Source of the DNA: Deltaproteobacteria bacterium IMCC39146
GTDB lineage: Bacteria; Desulfobacterota; Desulfuromonadia; Desulfuromonadales; BM103
Length of the DNA: 64,000 nt
NCBI GenBank assembly: GCA_030005635.1
Contig: JARUHP010000004.1
Span: forward strand, 153,330 to 217,329
Reading direction: 5' to 3'
Within the stretch, counting starts at the first letter, position 1, and every line of letters begins with the position of its first letter. Under the pieces are notes generated by a model. That model worked only from the letters and a program-made list of their open reading frames with translations. It was not told the DNA's origin and did not search any database. The position numbers and the translations under genes are program-made. Below are positions 1 to 7,484 of the stretch, in pieces.

Positions 1-395
1 CAGGTAACGCTCCAAAAGCGTTCATGCATGGCCCGACCTTCATGGCCAACCCGCTGGCCTGCGCCACAGCCAACGCCAGCATTGACCTGCTGCTTGATAG
101 CCCGTGGCAAGAGCGCATTGCCAGAATGAGTGAGACTTTCTCGGAGCACCTGCAGCCCTGCCAGAGTTGGGATGGTGTAGCAGACGTCCGCATCAAAGGC
201 GGAATCGGAGTTCTGGAACTGGAACAACCTGTGGACATGCCTTCCATCACCAAGCGCTTTGTCGATAAAGGCGTCTGGGTTCGTCCCTTCGGCAAACTCG
301 TTTATGTCATGCCCCCCTATATCATCAGTGAAGAAGAGTTAAACAGTTTACTGACCGCCCTGACTGAAACTGTGGCAGAAGAGCTACATATCTGA
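1..395 (+). CDS. bioA: adenosylmethionine-8-amino-7-oxononanoate aminotransferase, C-terminal part
   Basis: This is the 3' end of a PLP-dependent class III aminotransferase; the frame is already open at base 3 and the 5' part lies outside the window. The residues FMHGPTFMANPLACA correspond to the BioA segment just after the PLP lysine region, and RPFGKLVYVMPPYIIS near the end is typical of BioA C-termini. BioA transfers the amino group of S-adenosylmethionine to 7-keto-8-aminopelargonate in biotin synthesis. The catalytic lysine is not visible here. Other class III aminotransferases are possible, but the C-terminal motif favours BioA. Confidence 0.85.
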   Translation, partial: GNAPKAFMHGPTFMANPLACATANASIDLLLDSPWQERIARMSETFSEHLQPCQSWDGVADVRIKGGIGVLELEQPVDMPSITKRFVDKGVWVRPFGKLVYVMPPYIISEEELNSLLTALTETVAEELHI

Positions 396-436
396 TAGAG
401 ACCCGTGCTGGGAGCGACAGGCATGGCAAATGGATC

Positions 437-600
437 GGGGTTCGGGGTTCGGGGTTCGGGGTTCGGGGTTCGGGGTTCGGGGTTCGGGGTTCGGGGTTCG
501 GGGTTCAGGGTTCAGGGTTCAGGGTTCAGGGTTCAGGGTTCAGGGTTCAGGGTTCAGGGTTCAGGGTTCAGGGTTCAGGCTCCCAGTTCCCAGTTCCCAG
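437..600. repeat. heptanucleotide tandem repeat, GGGGTTC then AGGGTTC
   Basis: From about 437 to 578 the sequence is an uninterrupted array of a 7-bp unit, about 20 copies. The first block is GGGGTTC and the second AGGGTTC, so there is one clean switch of variant near 505. From 582 to 600 a short run of TTCCCAG follows, which resembles the unit on the opposite strand. It lies between the bioA stop and agmatinase. Open frames through it give only a GSGFRVQ-type seven-residue repeat and are not taken as genes. Confidence 0.95.
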
Positions 601-715
601 CGCCCTGATTACTGCTTATACAAATTTTTTATCGTTTTATCCTCTGAATTTCTGTAATCTGTGCACTGTTTAAAAACATCAATTTCCGCGACTCATCTCA
701 CACTAAGGATCGACC

Positions 716-1639
716 ATGTCTGACACCTCGCAATTTCTGGCCATGCCTGATGCAGCAATCGATGAAGCGGATATCCTCCTGCTTCCGATCCCCCTCGAGA
801 GGACAGTCTCTTTCAAACCTGGCACGGCAGAGGCCCCGAAGGCGATACTGGACACCACAGAACAACTTGAGTTTTATGAAGAAGATGCCGGCTGGTCGCC
901 TTTCAAGTATATGAAGCTCAGCGTTCTGCCCGACTTTACCGATGACCGATCACTTTCCGACGCAGAGTTTCATACCAAGCTGTTTGAATACGTTGCATCA
1001 TTACCTGAAGACAACCTCTTTATAGGCCTCGGCGGCGAGCACTCTCTCACCCCTTCCCTGGTTGAGTCCCGCATGCCGGAACCTGGCACCGTCCTCTTTC
1101 TCGACGCCCACGCCGACATGCGCACCAGCTACGAAGGCAGCAAATACAGTCACGCTTGCCCGGTCACTCGCATTCTGGCACAAGGCCACAAGGTCGTCAT
1201 GGCCGGAATTCGATCAATTTACGAGAGTGAGGTCAAGGTGATCGAGAAGAACCCCAACATCTCCCTCTTTTTGGACTGGGATTTACGCGGCAAGGGGCAA
1301 TGGGAATCCTTCCTGCAAAGAGTAAATTCCATTGAAGGACCGGTCTACCTATCGATCGATATGGACGTCTTTAATCCTGCAGCCGTCCCCGGTGTCGGCA
1401 CACCACAACCGGGGGGTTTTTCCTGGTATCAGATGATTGAAGTCCTTGAGACCCTCTTCTCCAGAAAAGAGATCGACCTGCGCGGCGTCGACGTGGTGGA
1501 ACTCGTTCCGGAACCCAGCCGGGTTTCTGAGATGACAGCTGCGAAGCTTCTATTGAAAGTCATTTCATTCTGGGGTTGTGCCAAGGGACTCAATCTTAAG
1601 CCAGAGGTCGGCAACCAGACACAGATGGATTACGAATAA
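716..1639 (+). CDS. speB: agmatinase (arginase/ureohydrolase family)
   Basis: The 307-residue protein has the full set of arginase-family manganese ligands. They are GGEHS (about residue 106; most relatives have GGDHS), DAHADMR (about 130) and SIDMDVFNP (about 213), followed by PGVGTPQPGG. The SHACP segment after the second motif is typical of agmatinases. It would hydrolyse agmatine to putrescine and urea in the cytoplasm. The start is ATG at 716 with AAGGA just upstream. It stands alone between the tandem repeat and a convergent lipoprotein gene; no arginine decarboxylase is in view. A related ureohydrolase substrate cannot be excluded. Confidence 0.87.
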   Translation: MSDTSQFLAMPDAAIDEADILLLPIPLERTVSFKPGTAEAPKAILDTTEQLEFYEEDAGWSPFKYMKLSVLPDFTDDRSLSDAEFHTKLFEYVASLPEDNLFIGLGGEHSLTPSLVESRMPEPGTVLFLDAHADMRTSYEGSKYSHACPVTRILAQGHKVVMAGIRSIYESEVKVIEKNPNISLFLDWDLRGKGQWESFLQRVNSIEGPVYLSIDMDVFNPAAVPGVGTPQPGGFSWYQMIEVLETLFSRKEIDLRGVDVVELVPEPSRVSEMTAAKLLLKVISFWGCAKGLNLKPEVGNQTQMDYE

Positions 1640-1683
1640 CGATTCCAGCTGAAGGTATAAATGGTGGCGTTGGAAGAGGTCTC

Positions 1684-2415
1684 TTACAGCCCCATCGGGA
1701 AGAAAACTGCCTTCTGTAACACGTTATTAAAGCCCCTCTCCCACTTACCAACAACGGCAAATGCCATCATATCCTGAATGGCGATCATCTTACCGAAAAT
1801 GCGCTCATAGCTCAGGTTCTCTTCTTCACCGGGTTGGCTATTGGAGAGAATCAGTAATCTTCCATGTGCGTCTCTAATGTTACTCAAACGCCAGGCAAGA
1901 ACTTCGATATTACGGGCAGAACTGAACAGCAACTGTTCATCCAGGGAATCGAGCATGAACTGCTCTTCCTGCCAATCGTAAGAGCTTCGCACCATACCCA
2001 CCATACCCGCCATCAAGGCGAAAACACGATCACCCTGATACAACGGGTCGAAAGCCAGGTTCAAAGCGTCTGTCCCTTGCCGATAACCCAACTCACCAAA
2101 GGATAAACGTGCGGGGGTATCGAAAATCTGGACTTGCCGTTGACCGATTGACATACCAGGAGCATGATCCAGCTGCAAGGGATTCCGTTTATAGAGTTTA
2201 ACCAACAACTCACCCATGAGACGATTTAACTCACGCAGGCTGCTATCGGCGACCATGTCGACATTGGTTTTTGCAAGAGAGTCAAACACAGATGAGTCAA
2301 TGGGATTGCGACACCCGGTCAGCAACAGAGAAGAGAGCAGCAAAAAGGAAACAAGGAGTCTCAAAAATTGCACGACAATGCGTGTAGACGCTCTTTCAAC
2401 GAAGCAGGTGAACAC
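1684..2415 (-). CDS. putative lipoprotein of unknown function
   Basis: No family is recognised. The N-terminus has a hydrophobic stretch ending in LLLTGC, a lipobox, so the mature protein should be lipid-anchored at a cysteine about 34 residues in and lie outside the cytoplasm. The remainder (about 210 residues) is soluble and mixed in character. The GTG at 2415 lies behind a GAGGG sequence and overlaps the 3' end of the upstream CBS/nucleotidyltransferase gene by 20 bp, which suggests translational coupling. A second in-frame GTG at 2373 would give a more typical 21-residue signal but has no good ribosome site. Confidence 0.7.
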   Translation of the reverse strand: MFTCFVERASTRIVVQFLRLLVSFLLLSSLLLTGCRNPIDSSVFDSLAKTNVDMVADSSLRELNRLMGELLVKLYKRNPLQLDHAPGMSIGQRQVQIFDTPARLSFGELGYRQGTDALNLAFDPLYQGDRVFALMAGMVGMVRSSYDWQEEQFMLDSLDEQLLFSSARNIEVLAWRLSNIRDAHGRLLILSNSQPGEEENLSYERIFGKMIAIQDMMAFAVVGKWERGFNNVLQKAVFFPMGL

Positions 2416-3835
2416 GGAAATGCACCCTCAGGAATTCATGGAACTCATTAACCTCTTCAAAAGCGAGCTTCAAACGCCCCTTTTCCATATGATTGAGTTT
2501 ACTCAAGGTGATGTAGTTGCTGGGCTCGCGACCTGCCCGGATCTCATTCACCTGGCAGCGAAGGCGCAAATAAACCAGGTAGTTGTAGCTCGCATCGAGA
2601 TCATCGGCAAATTTACGTTTCATCACGCCTTTATCGACCAGGGACTGGATGCGCTCGCGCGTACCTCCGCCCATAATCCCGGCCTCCATGGCCAATGCTT
2701 TCACTCCTTCGGTAATCGCAAAGATTCCGGCTTTCTTGATCTCTACCTGCCCTTTATATTTTTCCCCGTGTTCGGCCTTAATACCGCCAAAAAGGCCAAG
2801 AGGAGGTTTGAAGCGATTCACGTTAGCAGCCGAATGGGTCAGGAACATTGAGCCATTGTTAAAGTGTTCTGCAAGCCTCTGTTTCAAAGCTTTTTCAAGG
2901 CTTCTGTCACCGTAAACAGTTCGAAGGTCGAAGAACATGCCACTCTTGAGAATATTGTCCGGCAAGGGAGCCGACAGCCAACCGTCAAGAGCATCACACC
3001 AGCCACTGAAACTTCGTCGCCAGAACGCATTCTTGGCCATAATACCGCCGGGGCACGCAGGCACACCAATCTCGATGAGTGAATCTATCAAAACTTCGGA
3101 GAAATCTTCTATCTCTTCAATATCACTATCAGAAAGATCGTCAGCATAAATAATTGCATTATCCTGGTCGGTCGTAAGAGTCTGCTCCCGGCGCCCTTCG
3201 CTACCCAGAACAATGAAAGCGAATTTATCGGTAAGATCACTGAATTGCCTGGCTCGCAACAACTCTATGAGGCGCAAAAGCAGTTGATCGTTGAGGAGAG
3301 CAATCATCCTCACCAGTTCTCGGGGTGGCACTCCCGTTCCAACCAGGTGGATGACCAGATCCTGAATCTGGTGGTGATAGAGCTTTAGCTCTTCAAGGGT
3401 TGCTGCCTGGTCGATATCACGCACCAGTTTCTGCGGAGAGTGTGTTTGCAGACGCATGATATCGGTGACGGTGATGATACCGGAGAGGCGGTTATCCTGG
3501 TCGACAACGCAAATACGATGGATATTGTTCTTGGAAATTCGATAAAGAGCTTCGAAGATAAAATCATTCTCACTGACCGTAAGCAGGGGGAAATTCATAA
3601 CCTCACGGGCTGTAATCGTGCTTGGGTCAATCCCCTGGGCGACGACCTTGTTACGCAAATCACGATCCGTTAAAATTCCGGTCGGCTCTTTGCCCTCACA
3701 GATAATCACACTGGAAATACGCAGATCACGCATGATCTGGGCGACCTTCAAGACGCTGTCTCCTGGTTCGCAAGTCGCCACATCACGGCGACAATATTTT
3801 TTGATTTGTTGAAAGAGGATATTGTCTTCAGACAT
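2396..3835 (-). CDS. CBS-pair protein with DUF294 nucleotidyltransferase-like domain
   Basis: Two CBS domains fill about residues 10-130 (LTDRDLRNKV in the first, GIITVTDIMRL in the second). Next comes a nucleotidyltransferase-like domain related to the GlnD/PII-uridylyltransferase fold, with the GSEGRREQT motif near residue 212 and TDQDNAIIY just after. The C-terminal part (about 300-479) is the helical DUF294_C region. The family is usually called a putative signal-transduction protein; adenine-nucleotide sensing by the CBS pair is inferred from the family. The N-terminal cyclic-nucleotide-binding domain found in many relatives is absent. It overlaps the following lipoprotein gene by 20 bp. 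Confidence 0.85.
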   Translation of the reverse strand: MSEDNILFQQIKKYCRRDVATCEPGDSVLKVAQIMRDLRISSVIICEGKEPTGILTDRDLRNKVVAQGIDPSTITAREVMNFPLLTVSENDFIFEALYRISKNNIHRICVVDQDNRLSGIITVTDIMRLQTHSPQKLVRDIDQAATLEELKLYHHQIQDLVIHLVGTGVPPRELVRMIALLNDQLLLRLIELLRARQFSDLTDKFAFIVLGSEGRREQTLTTDQDNAIIYADDLSDSDIEEIEDFSEVLIDSLIEIGVPACPGGIMAKNAFWRRSFSGWCDALDGWLSAPLPDNILKSGMFFDLRTVYGDRSLEKALKQRLAEHFNNGSMFLTHSAANVNRFKPPLGLFGGIKAEHGEKYKGQVEIKKAGIFAITEGVKALAMEAGIMGGGTRERIQSLVDKGVMKRKFADDLDASYNYLVYLRLRCQVNEIRAGREPSNYITLSKLNHMEKGRLKLAFEEVNEFHEFLRVHFRVHLLR

Positions 3836-4014
3836 CCGAGAAGCCTTGCATCAAGGTTAAGGAAGAGGATCTCAGCCTGCTGTATTCACTGGGGAACATC
3901 AAGTATTAATTTAACTAGGTAATCACAGGAGTGCAAGCAGAAACAGGAAAGTCTCGTGGGCAATCACTCTGTGCACGGGTCATAACAACAAAGGCTTACA
4001 GCCAAAAAACTACT

Positions 4015-4041
4015 CAACGCAGAGACGTAAAGACGCAGAGG
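4015..4041. repeat. dispersed ACGCAGAG-type repeat, copy 1
   Basis: The segment reads as an imperfect direct repeat of (A)ACGCAGAG and ACGTAAAG units. Related sequence occurs at 18524-18612, 31026-31125, 38023-38138 and 63790-63837, always between genes. This copy appears to hold only one arm of the inverted structure seen at 18.5 kb. Confidence 0.75.
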
Positions 4042-4082
4042 AAAAGTTTTTAAATTCTGGGGAATGTCTTAGTTACAACAGA

Positions 4083-4115
4083 AAAAGGGTCGCCCCGTAT
4101 TGGAGCGACCCTTTT
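4083..4115 (-). terminator. rho-independent terminator of acnB
   Basis: An 11-bp perfect stem (AAAAGGGTCGC with GCGACCCTTTT) encloses an 11-nt loop. On the minus strand it is followed by a T-rich tract. It lies about 40 bp beyond the acnB stop codon. Confidence 0.9.
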
Positions 4116-4153
4116 CTGTGTTCATGTATTTTTACCAACCGGTTTTAAACCGA

Positions 4154-6685
4154 TTACTTGTACCCGTCCATCTCATCAAACTGCAGGTACTGGTAAATTT
4201 CATCTTTCTTGGGGGCAACCTTCTCCTTGTAAACGGCCAGGTACTCTGCCGGAGTCGGCAATTTACCCATCGTCGAGGTGACAGCACCGAGTTCAGCGGA
4301 GCCGAGGTAAACCTGGGCACCGTTACCGATGCGGTCATCGAAGTTACGGGTCGAAGTCGAGAACATGTTGACTCCATCAGGAACACGGGCCTGGTTGCCC
4401 ATGCAGAGAGAGCAACCCGCGATTTCCAGACGGGCACCCATGGCACTGAATACCGAGAAAACAGCCTCTTCTTTTAGCTTGGCCTGATCCATGCGGGTCG
4501 GAGGGCAGACCCAGGTACGAACATTCGGGTTGAACTTCTCGCCACGCCAGATCTCGGCAGCAGCACGGAAGTGACCGATGTTGGTCATACAGGAACCGAG
4601 GAAGATGTCCTGAATCGGGGTACCCTGGATGTCGGAGAGGAGCTTGACATCATCAGGATCGTTCGGGCAAGCGAGAATCGGCTCGGTGATCTCTGACAGG
4701 TCGATTTCGATCACGGCAGCATACTCAGCGTTGGCATCGGCTTCAAGAAGTTTGGGATCCTTGAGCCACTCGTTGACGGCATCAATCCGACCCTGCAGGG
4801 TCTCTGGATCCTGATAACCTTCTTCGATCATCTTCTTCATCAGAGCGACATTGGAGCGCAGATAAGTACAGACACTCTCTTCGGAGAGCTTGATACAACC
4901 GGCAGCAGCGGAACGCTCGGCGGCAGCATCAGTCAACTCGAACGCCTGCTCAACCGACAGGTTCGGCAGACCTTCCATCTCAAGGATACGACCGTTGAAG
5001 ATATTGACTTTGTTCTTCTTCGGAACAGTCAAGTGGCCTTGCTTGATGGCCCAGTAAGGGATGGCGTTAACAGCATCACGCAGGGTGATACCTTCGTTTA
5101 ACTCACCCTTGAAGCGCACCAGAACCGACTCAGGCATATCGAGAGGCATAAAGCCGAGAGCACCGGCGAAGGCGATTAGACCGGAGCCGGCGGGAAAACT
5201 GATACCGATCGGGAAACGGGTGTGGGAATCACCACCGGTGCCGACAGTATCGGGAACCAGAAGGCGGTTCAACCAGCTGTGAATAACACCATCACCCGGG
5301 CGCAGAGGAACACCAGCGCGATCGGAGATGAATTTTGGCAGATTGGCGTGCATCTTCACATCAGCCGGCTTTGGATAAGCAGCAGTGTGGCAGAAGGACT
5401 GCATGACCATCGGTGACTTGAAGCGCAGGCAAGCCAGCTCTTTGATCTCATCAGCGGTCATCGGGCCCGTGGTGTCCTGGGAACCAACAGTGGTCATGAT
5501 CGGAGCGCAGGAAGAACCGGGCAGAACGCCATCAACGCCACAGGCGCGACCAACCATCTTCTGTGCTTGAGTGTAGCCCTGATCTGCTTTAGGAGTTGGG
5601 TTAGCAGCCTGGGCAAAGATATCGGTCTCACCCATGCCCAGAGCTTGGCGAGCTTCTTTGGTTACAGCACAACCGATAATCAATGGAATCCGACCCCCGG
5701 CACGGAACTCGTCAGCAACCGTATCCGGCTTGATCTCGAAGCTGGAAACAACGTCACCAGCTTCGTTGGTGACTTCGCCTTTGGCGGTATTGATGGTGAT
5801 CACATCACCCATGTTCAGGTTGGAAACGTCCATGCGCAGTGGCAGGGTGCCGGAATCTTGAGCGGTATTGAAGAAGATCGGGGCGATAACACCACCGATG
5901 ATCACGCCACCACGACGCTTGTTGGGAACGGCCGGGATGTCATCACCGATGCACCAGAGCACGCTGTTACAGGCAGACTTACGGGAAGAACCGGTACCAA
6001 CAACATCACCGACAAAAGCAACCTGGTGGCCTTCAGCACGCCACTTGGCGATTTCTTCGATACCACCGGGGAAACGGGACTTACCCATGGCCAGAGCGTG
6101 CAGTGGAATGTCAGGGCGACTCCAGGCATCACCGGCAGGAGAGAAATCATCCGTGTTGATTTCACCCTCAACCTTGAAAACTTTGACCTTAATGATTTCG
6201 GCCAGGACGGGCTTATTGGTAAACCATTCGGCAGCAGCCCAGCTTTCAACAACCTTCTTCGCAGCAGCGTTGCTCTTGGACAGTTCAATGATTTGATCCG
6301 CAGCGTCATAAACGTAAGTCATGCCGGAGAGTGCATCAGCAGCGTCATCAGCCAAAGCAGAGTCACTCAAAGCACCGATCAGCGGCTGAACATTGTAGCC
6401 ACCGATCATGGTACCGAGGATCTGTACAGCACGCTTTTTGTCAATCAGGGGAGAACTCTTCGCACCGGTCAGGATCTCGGCCAGGAAACCGGCCTTGACT
6501 TCAGCAGCAGGATCAACACCGGGCGAAACGCGCTCGGTGAAAAGGTTCATCAGAAACTCGTCCTTGCCTGCAGGCGGATTCGGTAGCAGTTCACAGAGGC
6601 CGGTGGTCTGCTCTGGGGTGAGCGGCAACGCCGGAATCCCTTGGGCATTACGTTCTTTTTCATGCATTAAGTAAGCTTCAATCAT
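4154..6685 (-). CDS. acnB: aconitate hydratase B (aconitase/2-methylisocitrate dehydratase)
   Basis: The 843-residue protein matches the bacterial aconitase B architecture: an N-terminal HEAT-like helical domain, then the swivel domain, then the three iron-sulfur domains. The three cluster cysteines are C699 (LGSCMTN), C758 and C761 (GCSLCMGNQ). Their spacing of 59 and 3 is the same as in the E. coli enzyme. It interconverts citrate and isocitrate in the cytoplasm and feeds the isocitrate dehydrogenase encoded at 22.9 kb. AAGGAGAG precedes the ATG. A promoter and a palindromic operator shared with icd and kor lie about 106 bp upstream. Confidence 0.97.
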   Translation of the reverse strand: MIEAYLMHEKERNAQGIPALPLTPEQTTGLCELLPNPPAGKDEFLMNLFTERVSPGVDPAAEVKAGFLAEILTGAKSSPLIDKKRAVQILGTMIGGYNVQPLIGALSDSALADDAADALSGMTYVYDAADQIIELSKSNAAAKKVVESWAAAEWFTNKPVLAEIIKVKVFKVEGEINTDDFSPAGDAWSRPDIPLHALAMGKSRFPGGIEEIAKWRAEGHQVAFVGDVVGTGSSRKSACNSVLWCIGDDIPAVPNKRRGGVIIGGVIAPIFFNTAQDSGTLPLRMDVSNLNMGDVITINTAKGEVTNEAGDVVSSFEIKPDTVADEFRAGGRIPLIIGCAVTKEARQALGMGETDIFAQAANPTPKADQGYTQAQKMVGRACGVDGVLPGSSCAPIMTTVGSQDTTGPMTADEIKELACLRFKSPMVMQSFCHTAAYPKPADVKMHANLPKFISDRAGVPLRPGDGVIHSWLNRLLVPDTVGTGGDSHTRFPIGISFPAGSGLIAFAGALGFMPLDMPESVLVRFKGELNEGITLRDAVNAIPYWAIKQGHLTVPKKNKVNIFNGRILEMEGLPNLSVEQAFELTDAAAERSAAAGCIKLSEESVCTYLRSNVALMKKMIEEGYQDPETLQGRIDAVNEWLKDPKLLEADANAEYAAVIEIDLSEITEPILACPNDPDDVKLLSDIQGTPIQDIFLGSCMTNIGHFRAAAEIWRGEKFNPNVRTWVCPPTRMDQAKLKEEAVFSVFSAMGARLEIAGCSLCMGNQARVPDGVNMFSTSTRNFDDRIGNGAQVYLGSAELGAVTSTMGKLPTPAEYLAVYKEKVAPKKDEIYQYLQFDEMDGYK

Positions 6686-6783
6686 CTTCTCTCTCCTTAA
6701 TCAAGTTGTTAGCAGCGAATGATCGCCACCGAATATAAATGACTCGTTCTCACGAAGTTTTAGATTATAGCTGAGCCGAAACC

Positions 6784-6798
6784 TGCATACTGTATACG
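6784..6798 (-). promoter_or_regulatory. GTATAC palindromic operator upstream of acnB
   Basis: TGCATACTGTATACG matches the perfect palindrome found upstream of icd (TGTATACTGTATACA) at 13 of 15 positions. Its centre, 6791, is 106 bp before the acnB start. It overlaps the -10 region of the promoter proposed at 6789-6817, as expected for a repressor site. Confidence 0.75.
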
Positions 6799-6817
6799 AT
6801 TTACAGCCCTCCGTCAA
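6789..6817 (-). promoter_or_regulatory. candidate sigma-70 promoter of acnB
   Basis: On the minus strand TTGACG (6817-6812) is followed after 15 nt by TATACA (6796-6791), or after 17 nt by TACAGT (6794-6789). Both possible -10 elements fall inside the palindromic operator. Confidence 0.55.
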
Positions 6818-6979
6818 CGCACAAACAGACCTCATTTAGGTCTTATTTAACAGTTGTTTTCAGCATAATTTTCTTTCGTTTAGTCACGATAAAAATCGCA
6901 ACACTATGGCCTCAACAGTGTGACATATTCTGACAACACCTGATGTTTTACTCAAATCAACAGAGGTAAGGAGGTCATT

Positions 6980-7189
6980 ATGTTTGAGATCATTATGCTG
7001 TTTGCTTTTCTATTGGTAGCGACCAGTCAATTACTTCCCGGTAAACAAGCCAGCAACAGGCTGGCGGCGAGGAAAACTGGCCACGGCAAAAAGAAGCAAC
7101 ATGAACTATTGCAGCAAGCTGCAAAAAGGTCGAAAAAAAACCCGGGAAACGCAAAACGCCGAAACCATGATTATGCATATGCCGCATAA
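6980..7189 (+). CDS. small membrane-anchored basic protein, unknown
   Basis: A 69-residue product is not recognised as any family. Residues 1-19 form one hydrophobic helix (FEIIMLFAFLLVATSQLL), and the rest is strongly basic (many K and R, few acidic residues). It would be a single-pass inner-membrane peptide with a positively charged cytoplasmic tail. A near-perfect Shine-Dalgarno (TAAGGAGGT) sits 5 nt before the ATG, which argues that it is translated. It is transcribed away from acnB; the acnB promoter lies about 170 bp upstream on the other strand. Confidence 0.6.
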   Translation: MFEIIMLFAFLLVATSQLLPGKQASNRLAARKTGHGKKKQHELLQQAAKRSKKNPGNAKRRNHDYAYAA

Positions 7190-7484
7190 CCGGTTCCGGC
7201 GTTCAAATTTTGAGAAAAGGGGTTATGTGCCAGCCTGCCCTTCATTGTGAGCAGAAGAAGGCAAACTCAAGCGGGCGTAGAAGATGGATACTTGTATGAC
7301 ATGACGGGCTACACCAACAGAGTCAGAATCTGCCCATTGGCCACTGTCTTCTTATCAGAACTGAACCGTCACCACTCTTAAAAATGACTTTACGTCCCTG
7401 ATGAACACTGAGATCTTTAACGCCCCCCGAAACTTCGAGGGTTTCCAAGGTTTCAAGGCACCGACATGCTCCCCCGCCCCCGGC
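7190..7484. other. intergenic region with no recognised feature
   Basis: No gene, repeat or strong terminator was found between the small basic protein and the end of the convergent histidine kinase gene. Open frames here mostly continue into the kinase as its antisense shadow. Confidence 0.5.

Larger units (their letters stand above)
3836..4153. other. intergenic region upstream of the CBS protein and downstream of acnB
   Basis: No gene is seen. It contains one copy of the dispersed GCAGAG-rich repeat at about 4015-4041 and the acnB terminator at 4083-4115. The promoter for the CBS/DUF294 gene should lie near 3850-3950, but no clear -35/-10 pair stands out. Confidence 0.6.

Noticed and set aside
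405..657. Two overlapping open frames with a GSGFRVQ-type repeated sequence
   Set aside because: They only read the 7-bp tandem repeat in two frames, which is periodic by construction; no ribosome site or domain.
2216..2851. Plus-strand open frame of 211 codons
   Set aside because: It runs antisense across the lipoprotein and CBS/DUF294 genes, both of which have clear domains or signal motifs.
5567..6586. Open frame of 339 codons on the plus strand
   Set aside because: It lies wholly antisense to acnB, whose identity is certain; no recognisable protein sequence or ribosome site.
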